Notes: a model not told the origin generated them from the letters alone. Positions 25,873-33,893 are shown, counted from the stretch's first letter. The stretch is DNA of 42,002 bases from Verrucomicrobiota bacterium (GCA_016931415.1 JAFGEW010000023.1:1-42002), one strand, 5' to 3'. Numbers and translations: made by a program.

Positions 25873-27165
25873 TCATCTCCCCAAGCGCTTGCCGCACCAC
25901 GGGCAGTGTGACCAGAACTCGCCCGCGACGTGCGAGCCGCACGACGGACACTTCGCCTTTGTGCCGGCAATCGGCCACTTCTTCCTCACGCGCGTGTGGC
26001 ACCACGGGCAGTAGCGCATGAACGGCATCAGCTCCTTGCGCGCGCAGGCGTGGTTCGCACAGCGGCCGTCGTAGCGCGCGTCGGGGAACGCGCGGTGGCT
26101 CTTCGGGCCGATCGCTCCGCCCCAGCACCACGGGCAATAGACCCAGTCGAGCTTGACGCCCCGCTTGCAGCGCGGGCAGCGCGCCGGGAAGCGTGTCGAG
26201 TCGCGGTGCATGGCGCGGTCGGCGCCGCACCAGGGGCAGTGCTGCATCGCCTCGGCGACCGGCCCGCTGCATTTCGCGCACTTAAACCGCGTCCCGAGCG
26301 CCTTGCCGTACGTGCGCTGGAACTCGCGCCAGAGCAGCTCGCGCCAGCCGCGCGTCTTCGGCTTGCGGCGACGGGCGCGGCCGTTTACCCGCCGGATGGC
26401 CTTCGCCTTCACCTTGCGGAACACGGCCAGCATCTGCTCGCCGTCGCGGAACCTTCTGCGCGGGTCCAGCTCGATGGCCCGGCGCAGCAGCGCGACCAGA
26501 TCGGGGTGGTAACCGGCGCGCAGCTTGACCGTGCCGTCGAGCGGCCACTCGAACGGCCACTCCGGCAGCTTGCCGGAGAGCATCTCCCAGAGCACCAGCC
26601 CGACGGAGAACACGTCCGAGCGCAACGACGGCCTGCCCATCGCCTGTTCCGGCGCGATGTAGCCCACGGTGCCCGTGCCCGACGCTTTCACCGTCCGCGC
26701 CGCTACCTTGGCCACGCCGAAGTCCGTCAGCCGCACGCGGCCCGCCGCGTCGAGCAGGAGATTGCCCGGCTTGATGTCGCAGTGGATGATCCGGTGCCGG
26801 TGCGCGCAGGCGACCGCATCGAGGATCTGCTCGAAGAAATCGAGCGCCACCCGCCGCGACAGCCGCCGCGACAGCCGGTCGTGCAGCGACTCGACCAGCA
26901 GCGGCATCACGATCACGAACTGCCCGTCAATGAAGCTCGCGTCCTTGACCGGCAGGATGTTCGGGTGGTCGAGCGTGGCCGTGACGCGCACCTCGCGCCG
27001 GAAATCCTCCAGCAGCTCGGGCGTCACCAGGTTGGCGTGCGGCACCTTGAGCGCCACCCGCCGCCCCTCGACCGTGTCGAGCGCGCGGTACACGGCCGCA
27101 AAGCCGCCCTCATCGAGCCGCCGCTCAATCACGTATTTCCCAAACTTCTGCCTCGGCCGAAACAC
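25873..27165 (-). CDS. Hanks-type Ser/Thr protein kinase with four C-terminal zinc ribbons
   Basis: 430 residues from GTG 27165, just before the kinase fold; a TTG at 27207 is an alternative. Kinase domain (about 8-255): catalytic Lys40 (VALKVPHANL), HCD loop with Asp130 (IIHCDIKPGN), DFG at 148-150 and GTVGYIAPEQ at 166-174. The glycine loop is degenerate (LDEGGFAAVY, with the first and third glycines replaced), but all catalytic residues remain. After a basic linker (RRVNGRARRRKPKTRG) come four cysteine modules: C296/C299 with C310/C313, C330/C333 with C344/C347, C369/C374 with C386/C389, and C406/C409 with C421/C424. Each second pair reads CPWC. There is no membrane helix, so it is cytosolic. 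The substrate is unknown; the zinc tail may bind nucleic acid or a partner. Confidence 0.9.
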   Translation of the reverse strand: MFRPRQKFGKYVIERRLDEGGFAAVYRALDTVEGRRVALKVPHANLVTPELLEDFRREVRVTATLDHPNILPVKDASFIDGQFVIVMPLLVESLHDRLSRRLSRRVALDFFEQILDAVACAHRHRIIHCDIKPGNLLLDAAGRVRLTDFGVAKVAARTVKASGTGTVGYIAPEQAMGRPSLRSDVFSVGLVLWEMLSGKLPEWPFEWPLDGTVKLRAGYHPDLVALLRRAIELDPRRRFRDGEQMLAVFRKVKAKAIRRVNGRARRRKPKTRGWRELLWREFQRTYGKALGTRFKCAKCSGPVAEAMQHCPWCGADRAMHRDSTRFPARCPRCKRGVKLDWVYCPWCWGGAIGPKSHRAFPDARYDGRCANHACARKELMPFMRYCPWCHTRVRKKWPIAGTKAKCPSCGSHVAGEFWSHCPWCGKRLGR

Positions 27166-27405
27166 AGTCCTACCCCAAACAAGCTCAACCCAGAACCGCC
27201 ACCTCAACCGCAGCTATTCTGCGCCGCGCCACCACCCATGTCAACGACGCCTTGCGCCCCGGTGCAAGGCGGGCCGCCCCGGCCCGCCGGGGCCTTGCGT
27301 TGCCCTCTACCTCCAGGTTGCCCGGGACGTTCACCTGGCTGGTCAAAACATGTTTGAATAGTGCGTACTCGTCGCCCGTCATTCCAGTTGATGAGGAGGT
27401 GTACC

Positions 27406-28440
27406 ATGCCAAGGACCGCCATCGCCGCCCTGCTTATCTGTCTTGCCCCTCTCATTGCCGGCTGCGGGTGTGGCAAGCAGGAAGACCGTCCAGCCAGCCA
27501 AGCTCAGTCGCGTGGCGACACTCAGTCCCCTGCGGACGCGGCCACGCAGGAATCCCAGGACGGTAAGGAGGAGGAAACGCCGCCCAATCCCGTCATGTAC
27601 GGCCCTCATGCGGATGTCATCGCGGTTCTGATGCGCACGGATCCGTGGTTGACCGTGATAGGCTCGGACACACCAAGGCTTGTTGTCTACGCTGACGGGA
27701 CTCTCGTTCGCCTGGCCAAGCTTCCTGACGAAGCCAGATGGAGCTACCTGGAGAGCACGCTTCCCCAAGCCGAGTTCGAGGCCCTGAAGCGGCAACTGGG
27801 CCCCACCAAGCAGCTCATGGCGCTGGAGGGCTTCTACGACCTGGCGCCCAACGCCACGGACTGCCCGCGCACGAAGATCTACTTGTCCAACGGCGCGGAT
27901 GCCAAGGCCGTCTCGGTCAGGGGTTACTCTTCCAGAGCAGAGCGCAGGAAGGCCGAGGAGGAGTGGCCGGAGGTTAGATGGCCGGAGCTCTATAATGCCT
28001 TAGGCGAGTTTGACCGCGTCTACGATGCTTTGACTGGGCTCACCGGCACCGATCCGCACGAGTGGGAGCCCAAGTACATCGAGCTCTACGTCTATGGGTC
28101 CTGGCCGCTGGACGAGTGGCGGAAGCAGTATGAGTCTGGTTCTGGCATCGAACCGAGGAAGCCGTACGAAGATCCGCCATCGTGGCCGGAGGGCTGGTCC
28201 AAGTTCGACGATCCACTCGCCTACCGGTGGTCGGAGCGCTGCTACTCGCTCTATGTCCCTGGGTCTGATCTCGGCGAGGTGAGGGAGTTCTTCCGAACAA
28301 AGGGAAGTGACCGCGTCGTGCTCATCGACGATCAAGTCTACTGCGTCTCTTGGCGGTACGCGTTTCCCGGCGAAGGCCTGTACCGAGACGCCTTCGAGGA
28401 GGCCGAGAAGACGGACAACCCGAACCGGTTGGGCATGTAG
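27406..28440 (+). CDS. Lipoprotein of unknown function
   Basis: 344 residues from ATG 27406, preceded by GAGGAGGT. The lipoprotein signal is clear (AALLICLAPLIAGCGCG, lipobox IAGC). A low-complexity linker rich in Gln, Ser and Glu follows (about residues 25-60), then a globular domain of about 280 residues with many Trp and Tyr (for example YIELYVYGSWPLDEWRKQYESG, and WPEGWSKFDDPLAYRWSERCYSLYVPG). I do not recognise the family and see no catalytic motif. It has lower codon bias than its neighbours. The gene stands alone between the divergent kinase and the MDR gene. The 240 bases upstream hold no clear promoter. Confidence 0.7.
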   Translation: MPRTAIAALLICLAPLIAGCGCGKQEDRPASQAQSRGDTQSPADAATQESQDGKEEETPPNPVMYGPHADVIAVLMRTDPWLTVIGSDTPRLVVYADGTLVRLAKLPDEARWSYLESTLPQAEFEALKRQLGPTKQLMALEGFYDLAPNATDCPRTKIYLSNGADAKAVSVRGYSSRAERRKAEEEWPEVRWPELYNALGEFDRVYDALTGLTGTDPHEWEPKYIELYVYGSWPLDEWRKQYESGSGIEPRKPYEDPPSWPEGWSKFDDPLAYRWSERCYSLYVPGSDLGEVREFFRTKGSDRVVLIDDQVYCVSWRYAFPGEGLYRDAFEEAEKTDNPNRLGM

Positions 28441-28454
28441 TCCTCCTCATTCCC

Positions 28455-28484
28455 TTTACGCCGCCTCCCGCACTGTGCTATCTG
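28455..28484 (+). promoter_or_regulatory. Candidate promoter for the MDR-ThuA pair
   Basis: TTTACG (28455-28460), 18-base spacer, TATCTG (28479-28484) in the context TGCTATCTG. It lies 50 bases before the ATG at 28534, which is preceded by AAAGGAG. Confidence 0.4.
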
Positions 28485-28533
28485 GGCGCCGGTTCGTCAG
28501 GGGTCTCGACCGGCGGCAAAGGAGCATGACCGC

Positions 28534-29484
28534 ATGCATGGGGTTGTGACGCGGCTGCGGAGCGACAAGGTGCGCGAGAAGCTGCTCGTCGCCGATTGGC
28601 CTGACCCGGGCAAGCCGGTCGGGAACCAGGTCCGGACTCGGACGCTCTTCTCTGGCGTCACGAACGGCACGGAGCGCAACGACCTCCTCGGCGGCAACTA
28701 CGCGCACCGCGACGAAGAGCTGCCCGCCGGCTGGGGCTATCAGAACGTGGGCGAGGTGGTCGAAGTCGGCCCGGACGTGAAGGACCTCAAGCCCGGCGAC
28801 GTGCTCTATATGAGCCAGGACCACATGGAGTTTTGCGTCGAGCCGGAGGACGGACTGCATATCGTGCTGCCCGGCGAGGTGGACCGCCGGCATGCGGCGC
28901 TCTTCGGCATGTCGAGCGTGGCGATGCGCAGTTGTCGCAACGCCGGTCTGCGCATGGGGGAGGCATTCCTCGTCGTCGGCGCCGGGTTCATTGGGCAGAT
29001 GTCGGCCCAGATCGCCGCCGTGATGGGCGCGCGTGTCACCATCTGCGACGTCGACGAGCGCCGCCTCGAGCTTTCTCGTCAGATCGGCGCGGCCGAGACG
29101 GTGTTCAACTCGAGCGGCGACGGCTGGGCCACACACGCGCCGGACGAGACCTTTGACGCCATCCTCGATGTAGCCGGTGTGCCCGGCATGGAGGACAAGC
29201 TGATCAAAGCCGCGAAGTGCCATGGCCGCGTGCTCTTCATCGCCGGGCGCGACAAGGTCGAGTACACGTTCAACTTCGGCCAGTTCCGCGAGATCACCAT
29301 CAGACAGAACGGCCACTTCGACAACGACGACCTGGCCAACGTCTGCCGCCTCGTCGCGCGCGGTCTTGTGCGGATCGGGCCGCTCCTCCAGGACGTCGTC
29401 CCCGTCGCCGACGCGAAACGCATCTACGACACGCTGCGCGACGCGCCGTCGGAACTCCTCGGCACCGTTTTCGATTGGAGCTGA
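28534..29484 (+). CDS. MDR-superfamily dehydrogenase lacking the zinc sites
   Basis: 316 residues. The fold is that of zinc alcohol dehydrogenases: an N-terminal GroES-like part (LFSGVTNGTERNDLLGGNY, GYQNVGEVVEVGPDVKDLKPGDVL) and a Rossmann domain (FLVVGAGFIGQMSAQIAAVMGARVTICDVDERRLELSRQIGA). The usual catalytic Cys-His and the four-cysteine structural loop are absent: the position of GVCGTD reads GVTNGTE. This is typical of a subgroup seen in sugar and glycoside catabolic clusters. The stop is four bases before the ThuA ATG, so the two are cotranscribed. Oxidation of a sugar or cyclitol is the reasonable guess; the substrate is unknown. Confidence 0.85.
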   Translation: MHGVVTRLRSDKVREKLLVADWPDPGKPVGNQVRTRTLFSGVTNGTERNDLLGGNYAHRDEELPAGWGYQNVGEVVEVGPDVKDLKPGDVLYMSQDHMEFCVEPEDGLHIVLPGEVDRRHAALFGMSSVAMRSCRNAGLRMGEAFLVVGAGFIGQMSAQIAAVMGARVTICDVDERRLELSRQIGAAETVFNSSGDGWATHAPDETFDAILDVAGVPGMEDKLIKAAKCHGRVLFIAGRDKVEYTFNFGQFREITIRQNGHFDNDDLANVCRLVARGLVRIGPLLQDVVPVADAKRIYDTLRDAPSELLGTVFDWS

Positions 29485-29488
29485 CCCC

Positions 29489-30145
29489 ATGTCCCGCCAA
29501 CCGCTCAAGGTCGCCGTCGTCACCGGCGGCCACATGTACGACGTGCAGAACTTCCACCGTCTCTTCCGGCGCCTCGACGAGTTCGACGTCTACATTCAGC
29601 ACATGGACGACTTCGCGTCGTCCGACGAGCAAGTGCGCGACTCGTACGACGTCGTCATCTTCTACACGATGCTGATGGACACGCCGCCCGATGAGGACCG
29701 CTGGCCGCACGGCAACCCGCGCGCCGCCGTGGAACATCTCGGCGCGACGAAGCAGGGCCTCCTCGTGCTCCATCACGCCATCCTCGCGTATCCGCAATGG
29801 CCGGCGTGGAACGCGCTCGTCGGCATCCCCAAGCGCGACTTCCAGTTCTTCATCGGCGAGAAGGTCCACGTCGAGATCGCCGACCCCGCGCACCCGATCA
29901 CGAGGGGCCTTCGGGCGTGGGACATGACCGACGAGACCTACACGATGCTCGAGCCCGGCGACGACAGCCACGTCGTCCTCACCGTCGAGCACCCCAAGAG
30001 CATGAAAACCATCGGCTGGACGCGCCAACACGGCCGGAGCCGCGTCTTCTGCCTCCAATCCGGCCACGACAACGCGACCTGGGAAAACGCCGGCTTCCGC
30101 GCCGTCCTCGAGCGCGGCATCCTCTGGTGCGCCGGGCGGATATAG
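29489..30145 (+). CDS. ThuA-like domain protein
   Basis: 218 residues from ATG 29489, four bases after the MDR stop. ThuA-like proteins have a class I glutamine-amidotransferase-like fold and are tied to sugar metabolism (trehalose utilisation in Sinorhizobium), but their chemistry is not settled. Visible features are the N-terminal KVAVVTGGHMYDVQNFHRLF, the GLLVLHHAILAYPQWPAWNALVG segment around residue 90, the HPITRGL motif and W-x-R-x-H-G-R-S-R-V near 173-182. No signal peptide is seen. It pairs with the dehydrogenase as part of one sugar-related unit. Confidence 0.85.
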   Translation: MSRQPLKVAVVTGGHMYDVQNFHRLFRRLDEFDVYIQHMDDFASSDEQVRDSYDVVIFYTMLMDTPPDEDRWPHGNPRAAVEHLGATKQGLLVLHHAILAYPQWPAWNALVGIPKRDFQFFIGEKVHVEIADPAHPITRGLRAWDMTDETYTMLEPGDDSHVVLTVEHPKSMKTIGWTRQHGRSRVFCLQSGHDNATWENAGFRAVLERGILWCAGRI

Positions 30146-30276
30146 CCGCCCGGCGGGGAGGAATCTCTGACCGGCGAAGAAGGCCGCGCCGATGAGAAGG
30201 CCTTCGCGCAATGAGCGCCGAAGTCCCACCACAAAGGAGCCCGCTCTCAGCCATGGCAAAGCTCGATAGGTTCTGC

Positions 30277-30454
30277 CACCGGCTTCAGCCGGTGGTCTGC
30301 GGGCCACAGCCAAAATCCCTTTCAGCCGGCTTGAGCCGGCTTCTCGACACTTGGCTTCAGCCGGTTCACGCCTGAAGGCGTCTGTGGGGAAGCACGCTGA
30401 AGCGCGCTCCCGGGATGGTCAGCAAGGCACCGGGACCACCGGCTGAAGCCGGTG
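30277..30454. repeat. Palindromic repeat element, copy B (178 bp, 20-bp terminal inverted repeats)
   Basis: The left end CACCGGCTTCAGCCGGTGGT (30277-30296) and the right end (30435-30454) are exact reverse complements. Internal segments match copy A in order: GCCGGCTTGAGCCGGCTTC followed by CTCGACA, then GCACGCTGAAGCGCGCT and GGATGG. It occupies the gap between thuA-like and aminopeptidase genes. The 131 bases before it show nothing notable. Confidence 0.8.
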
Positions 30455-30530
30455 GCATCGAACACAGGATGGACGTTGAGGCGCCCAATCACTGGCGTGG
30501 CATGGGCCACGGACCGACTGGCGCGCAGAC

Positions 30531-30559
30531 TGGCGCAACGGGCCCCGACCTGCTATCTT
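30531..30559 (+). promoter_or_regulatory. Candidate promoter for the M29 aminopeptidase gene
   Basis: TGGCGC (30531-30536), 17-base spacer, TATCTT (30554-30559) in an extended TGCTATCTT context, 38 bases before the ATG. Confidence 0.38.
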
Positions 30560-30596
30560 CGCGCGAACTCATCACCGCAACCGCAGCGAGGGACCC

Positions 30597-31670
30597 ATGG
30601 CCGACGCACGCATTGAACAGCTCGCAGACATCCTGGTTGATTACTCGACGAAGATCACGAAGGGCGACGAGGTGCAGCTCCTCACGACGGCGCCGCTCGG
30701 ACTGCCGCTGTTCCGGGCCGTGTACCGGCGCGTGATCGAGCGCGGCGCGCACGTCTACACGCACATCGGTTTCGAGGACCAGCAGGAGATCTTCTTCAAG
30801 CACGCTTCCGATGAGCAACTGCGCCGGCTGCCGGAGCTGCTTTACGAGGAGACGAAACGCGCGACAGCCTACATCCGCCTCGATGCCGGGCTGAACAGCC
30901 GCACGCTATCGGCCATCGATCCGGCCAAGACGACGCTCTGGAACAAGACCATCGAGCCGATCTTCAGCGAGCGCATCAACAACACGCGCTGGGTGTGCAC
31001 GCGTATTCCGAACGAGGGCGTGGCGCTCGAAGCCGGCATGTCCCTTGGGGACTACGAGGACTTCTACTACGGCGCCTGCCTGCTCGACTGGAATGAACAG
31101 GCGAAGAAGATGAAAGGGATCGCCGCCGTGCTCGACGCGGCGAAGACGCTGCGCGTCGTGACGGCCGACACCGACCTCACCGTGAGCGTCGCCGGCCGTC
31201 CTGCCGTGTCCTGCTGCGGCGAGTGCAACATGCCCGACGGCGAGATCTACCTCGCGCCGATCGAGACCGAGACGCAGGGCCACATCCTGTTCACGTTCCC
31301 CGCGCGCGCCGGCGGCAACGAGATCGAGGACATCTACCTCGAGTTCAAAGGCGGCCGCGTCGTCAAGGCCACGGCCTCCAAGGGCCAGGACAAGCTTGAC
31401 AAGGAGCTCGCCACCGACGACGACGCGAAGCTCATCGGCGAGTTCGCTTTCGGCGTGAACTACTCGATCCAGAAGTTCACGAACAACATGCTCTTCGATG
31501 AGAAGGTCGGCGGGACGATGCACATCGCCCTCGGACGCGCCTATGCCGACTCGGGCGGTCTGAGCAAGTCGGCCATCCACTGGGATATCGTCAAAGACCT
31601 GCGCGACGACGGCCAGGTCTTCGCCGACGGCAAGCTCGTGTTCGAAAAGGGCAAATGGTTGGTGGGATAG
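30597..31670 (+). CDS. M29-family aminopeptidase
   Basis: 357 residues. M29 enzymes (thermophilic aminopeptidases T/AmpS) are cytosolic dinuclear metallopeptidases that remove N-terminal residues from peptides. Diagnostic stretches are the N-terminal LADILVDYSTKITKGDEVQL, the metal-site glutamates in NMPDGEIYLAPIE (about 217-230) and GEFAFGVN (about 281-288), and the block TMHIALGRAYADSGGLSKSAIHWDIVKDLR (about 305-335), which supplies His, Tyr, His and Asp ligands. All ligand positions appear intact. No signal peptide is seen. Probably monocistronic. Confidence 0.9.
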   Translation: MADARIEQLADILVDYSTKITKGDEVQLLTTAPLGLPLFRAVYRRVIERGAHVYTHIGFEDQQEIFFKHASDEQLRRLPELLYEETKRATAYIRLDAGLNSRTLSAIDPAKTTLWNKTIEPIFSERINNTRWVCTRIPNEGVALEAGMSLGDYEDFYYGACLLDWNEQAKKMKGIAAVLDAAKTLRVVTADTDLTVSVAGRPAVSCCGECNMPDGEIYLAPIETETQGHILFTFPARAGGNEIEDIYLEFKGGRVVKATASKGQDKLDKELATDDDAKLIGEFAFGVNYSIQKFTNNMLFDEKVGGTMHIALGRAYADSGGLSKSAIHWDIVKDLRDDGQVFADGKLVFEKGKWLVG

Positions 31671-31678
31671 GATTGGAG

Positions 31679-31735
31679 TCTCTCGCGGAGGCGCAGAGCT
31701 CGCAGGGACGCGCCGTCTCATTCCTCTGCGAGAGA
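31679..31735. repeat. Hairpin of the TCTCTCGCGGAG type
   Basis: A 12-bp stem with one G-U pair (TCTCTCGCGGAG at 31679-31690, CTCTGCGAGAGA at 31724-31735) and a 33-base loop, lying between the aminopeptidase and deacetylase-like genes. It could act as a transcript end. Confidence 0.45.
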
Positions 31736-31760
31736 GAAATCCTGATTCGCAGGGGGCAGG

Positions 31761-32705
31761 ATGTCGCACACCGGCATCGTCTACGACGACATCTTCATGA
31801 AGCACGAGACGCTGCCCGGCCACCCGGAGCGGGCTGAGCGGCTCGGCGCCATTCTGGAGATGCTCGACGCCACCGGCCTGCGCGACGAGCTTCACTGGCT
31901 CGCGCCGCGGCCCGCCGCGATCGAGGACCTTGCCCGCATACACGAGCCGCATTACGTGGACTTCGTCAAGCAGGCCGTCGCTGCCGGCGAGACCATGCTC
32001 GACTTGGGCGACACGTGCGTCGGCCCGCACTCATATGCCGCGGCGCTCATGGCCGCTGGCGCTGTGCTTGAAGCGATCGACGCCATCGTACGTGGCGAGA
32101 TCCGCAACGCGTTCTGTCCCGTGCGCCCGCCTGGCCACCACGCCTGTATGGGGCGCGCGATGGGCTTCTGCATTTTCAACAACGTCGCCGTGGGCGCGCG
32201 GTACGCCCAGGCCGTGCACCGGCTCGAGAAAGTGCTCATCGTTGACTGGGACGTTCACCACGGCAACGGCTCGCAGGAATCCTTCTACAACGACGACACA
32301 GTCCTCCTCGTCAGCCTGCACCAAGTGCCCCACTTCCCCGGCACCGGCGCGGCGGCGCAGACCGGCTACGGACGCGGCATCGGCCACACGCTCAACATCC
32401 CCATGCGGCGCGGCTCAGGCGACGCCGAGTTCCGCGCCGTATTCCAGAGTGTCATCGAGCCGCGCGCCGACGCCTTTGAGCCCGACCTGGTTCTCGTCTC
32501 GGCCGGATTCGACGCCCACGCCGCTGATCCGCTGTCCGGGCTCGAGCTGTCGTCCCCATTCTTTGGGGAGATGACGCGGATCGTCAAGGGCATCGCCGAC
32601 CGTCACGCGGACGGCCGCCTCGTGTCGGTGCTCGAAGGCGGCTATAACCTCAAGGCGCTGGCCGAGTCCGTCGAGGCCCACCTCCGCGCACTGATGGAGG
32701 AGTAG
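31761..32705 (+). CDS. Histone-deacetylase-superfamily amidohydrolase
   Basis: 314 residues. A zinc-dependent deacetylase of the HDAC/acetylpolyamine amidohydrolase/AcuC group. Active-site residues are all present: His126-His127 (PPGHHAC), zinc ligands Asp164 and His166 (DWDVHHGNG) and Asp251 (GFDAH), and Tyr295 in EGGYN. The N-terminal YDDIFMKHETLPGHPERAERL is the usual start for class II-like members. Bacterial members act on acetylpolyamines, acetylated enzymes or other amides; the substrate cannot be told here. Cytosolic, as no signal is seen. Confidence 0.92.
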   Translation: MSHTGIVYDDIFMKHETLPGHPERAERLGAILEMLDATGLRDELHWLAPRPAAIEDLARIHEPHYVDFVKQAVAAGETMLDLGDTCVGPHSYAAALMAAGAVLEAIDAIVRGEIRNAFCPVRPPGHHACMGRAMGFCIFNNVAVGARYAQAVHRLEKVLIVDWDVHHGNGSQESFYNDDTVLLVSLHQVPHFPGTGAAAQTGYGRGIGHTLNIPMRRGSGDAEFRAVFQSVIEPRADAFEPDLVLVSAGFDAHAADPLSGLELSSPFFGEMTRIVKGIADRHADGRLVSVLEGGYNLKALAESVEAHLRALMEE

Positions 32706-32757
32706 GGGAGCTGTTGACCTGGTCGGCGCACGCTTCGCAGCCACCACCTGGCCCACG

Positions 32758-33228
32758 ATGATGAAACGGCGAGCGATCCGGAGATTCTTCGCGCGAAGCT
32801 GGGCCTGGATGACGGCCTTCGTGGTTCTCGCGGTGGCGCTGACGCTGGCCATCGTGGCGTGGCGTTACCCGAGAGAGATGCCATCCCTCTTCGAGTTCTT
32901 CGGGGCCGCGGCCGGGGCCGTGGTAATCACCTGGCTTGTCTTTGTGACGCTGCATGCACTCGCAGTCCGGCTCAACGGCGGACCGTTCCGGAAGGGAGAC
33001 ACGGTCGAGATTCTTGTGGGGCCGCATCGCGGCAGGATCGGCCGGGTGTACGAGGAATGGAGGGAGCGGGGTGAAGTGCGCGTTAACCTCGGCGCAGCCG
33101 CGGAAGGCCGCCTCGAAGACGTGTTCGGACAGACGCAGTTGGTGCGGGCAAGGAAGCCTGAGCTGGCTGACCGACAAGCGTCTCCCGAGTCCACGCCGCG
33201 GCCGTCTGAGCCCAGTTCGATGTTTTGA
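32758..33228 (+). CDS. Small membrane protein with KOW-like C-terminal domain
   Basis: 156 residues; ATG 32758 or 32761. Two membrane helices are visible: AWMTAFVVLAVALTLAIVAW (about 16-35) and FFGAAAGAVVITWLVFVTLHAL (about 47-68). After them comes a short beta domain GDTVEILVGPHRGRIGRVYEEWRERGEVRVNLG (about 80-112), which follows the KOW pattern 'GD.V.i..G...G..G.V' known from NusG and ribosomal proteins, here presumably cytoplasmic. The C-terminus is Pro/Ser-rich. The function is unknown. Two hairpins follow the gene. Confidence 0.6.
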   Translation: MMKRRAIRRFFARSWAWMTAFVVLAVALTLAIVAWRYPREMPSLFEFFGAAAGAVVITWLVFVTLHALAVRLNGGPFRKGDTVEILVGPHRGRIGRVYEEWRERGEVRVNLGAAAEGRLEDVFGQTQLVRARKPELADRQASPESTPRPSEPSSMF

Positions 33229-33271
33229 CCGGAAAGCTGCGGTCAATCGCATGCGCGTCTATGGGTCTGGC

Positions 33272-33321
33272 CGATGCCCGATTCAGGGCATCGAAGACGC
33301 ATTAGCTCTTATAGGCTAATG
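33272..33321. terminator. Two adjacent hairpins after the KOW-like gene
   Basis: CGATGCCC-GATTCA-GGGCATCG (33272-33293) and CATTAGC-TCTTATAG-GCTAATG (33300-33321), both perfect stems, the second AT-rich. No long T-tract is present. The 330 bases from 33229 to 33558 contain these hairpins and the ars-type promoter; no convincing gene was found. Confidence 0.4.
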
Positions 33322-33501
33322 TATTGGTGGTGCGCCGCGTAGCAACCTCAAGGATCACTTGATGGCGCGGCATGCCGGAACCACGGACCGCCGTATCAGG
33401 TACTGGCATCACTCGATCCCACATGTAGGCCGAGTGGGGTCCTTCCGAGCCGAACACTCTGCCCGGCAGCCCCACGAACCACGAATTCCGAAGGAATTCG
33501 G

Positions 33502-33530
33502 TTGACATCCCGTGGCGATTGGGCCATATG
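33502..33530 (+). promoter_or_regulatory. Candidate promoter of the arsR operon
   Basis: TTGACA (33502-33507) is a perfect -35. After 17 bases comes CATATG (33525-33530), a self-complementary -10-like site. A palindrome GAATTC-CGAAG-GAATTC lies immediately upstream (33483-33499). An ArsR dimer would be expected to bind in or near the -10, but the operator cannot be placed with certainty. Confidence 0.5.
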
Positions 33531-33558
33531 ACCAAGTAGGCAGTCAACAGGAGGCTCT

Positions 33559-33879
33559 ATGGATCAGAAGACACAAGCCAGGTTCGAGGCGCGGGCGCGC
33601 ATCATCAAGGCGATGGCGCATCCGACGCGCCTGTTCATTGTGGACACGCTCAGCCACGCCGAGCGGTGCGTGTGCGAACTCACCGAGATGGTCGGCGCCG
33701 ACGCCTCGACCGTGTCCAAGCACCTGGCGGTGCTTAAGAACGCCGGCATCGTCCACGATGAGCGGCGCGGCGCGCAGATCTACTACTCGCTCGCCTGCCC
33801 GTGCGTGTTGAACTTCTTCCAGTGCGTTGAGTCCGTGCTTCGCGCCAACGCCGAAGCGCAGCTCGAGGCGGCGAAGTAG
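33559..33879 (+). CDS. ArsR/SmtB-family metalloregulator
   Basis: 106 residues. A cytosolic winged-helix repressor that leaves DNA when it binds a metal or metalloid. The fold is clear (IIKAMAHPTRLFIVDTL, then ADASTVSKHLAVLKNAGIV). Cys37 and Cys39 (ERCVCEL) sit where E. coli ArsR has its ELCVCDL arsenite site. Further cysteines Cys80, Cys82 and Cys89 (CPCVLNFFQC) lie at the C-terminus and could complete a three-thiol As(III) site or form a second one. CAACAGGAGG precedes the ATG. It is the first gene of a seven-gene unit that ends with acr3, so arsenite or an organoarsenical is the likely inducer. Confidence 0.9.
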   Translation: MDQKTQARFEARARIIKAMAHPTRLFIVDTLSHAERCVCELTEMVGADASTVSKHLAVLKNAGIVHDERRGAQIYYSLACPCVLNFFQCVESVLRANAEAQLEAAK

Positions 33880-33893
33880 GCGGGGGCCGGCGC

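Noticed and set aside
25930-27357. Plus-strand 475-codon frame opposite the kinase gene
   Set aside because: The product is Ala/Arg/His-rich without any motif, while the minus strand encodes a complete kinase.
33302-33547. Small minus-strand frame upstream of arsR
   Set aside because: It overlaps the TTGACA promoter, has no ribosome binding site and no recognisable protein features.
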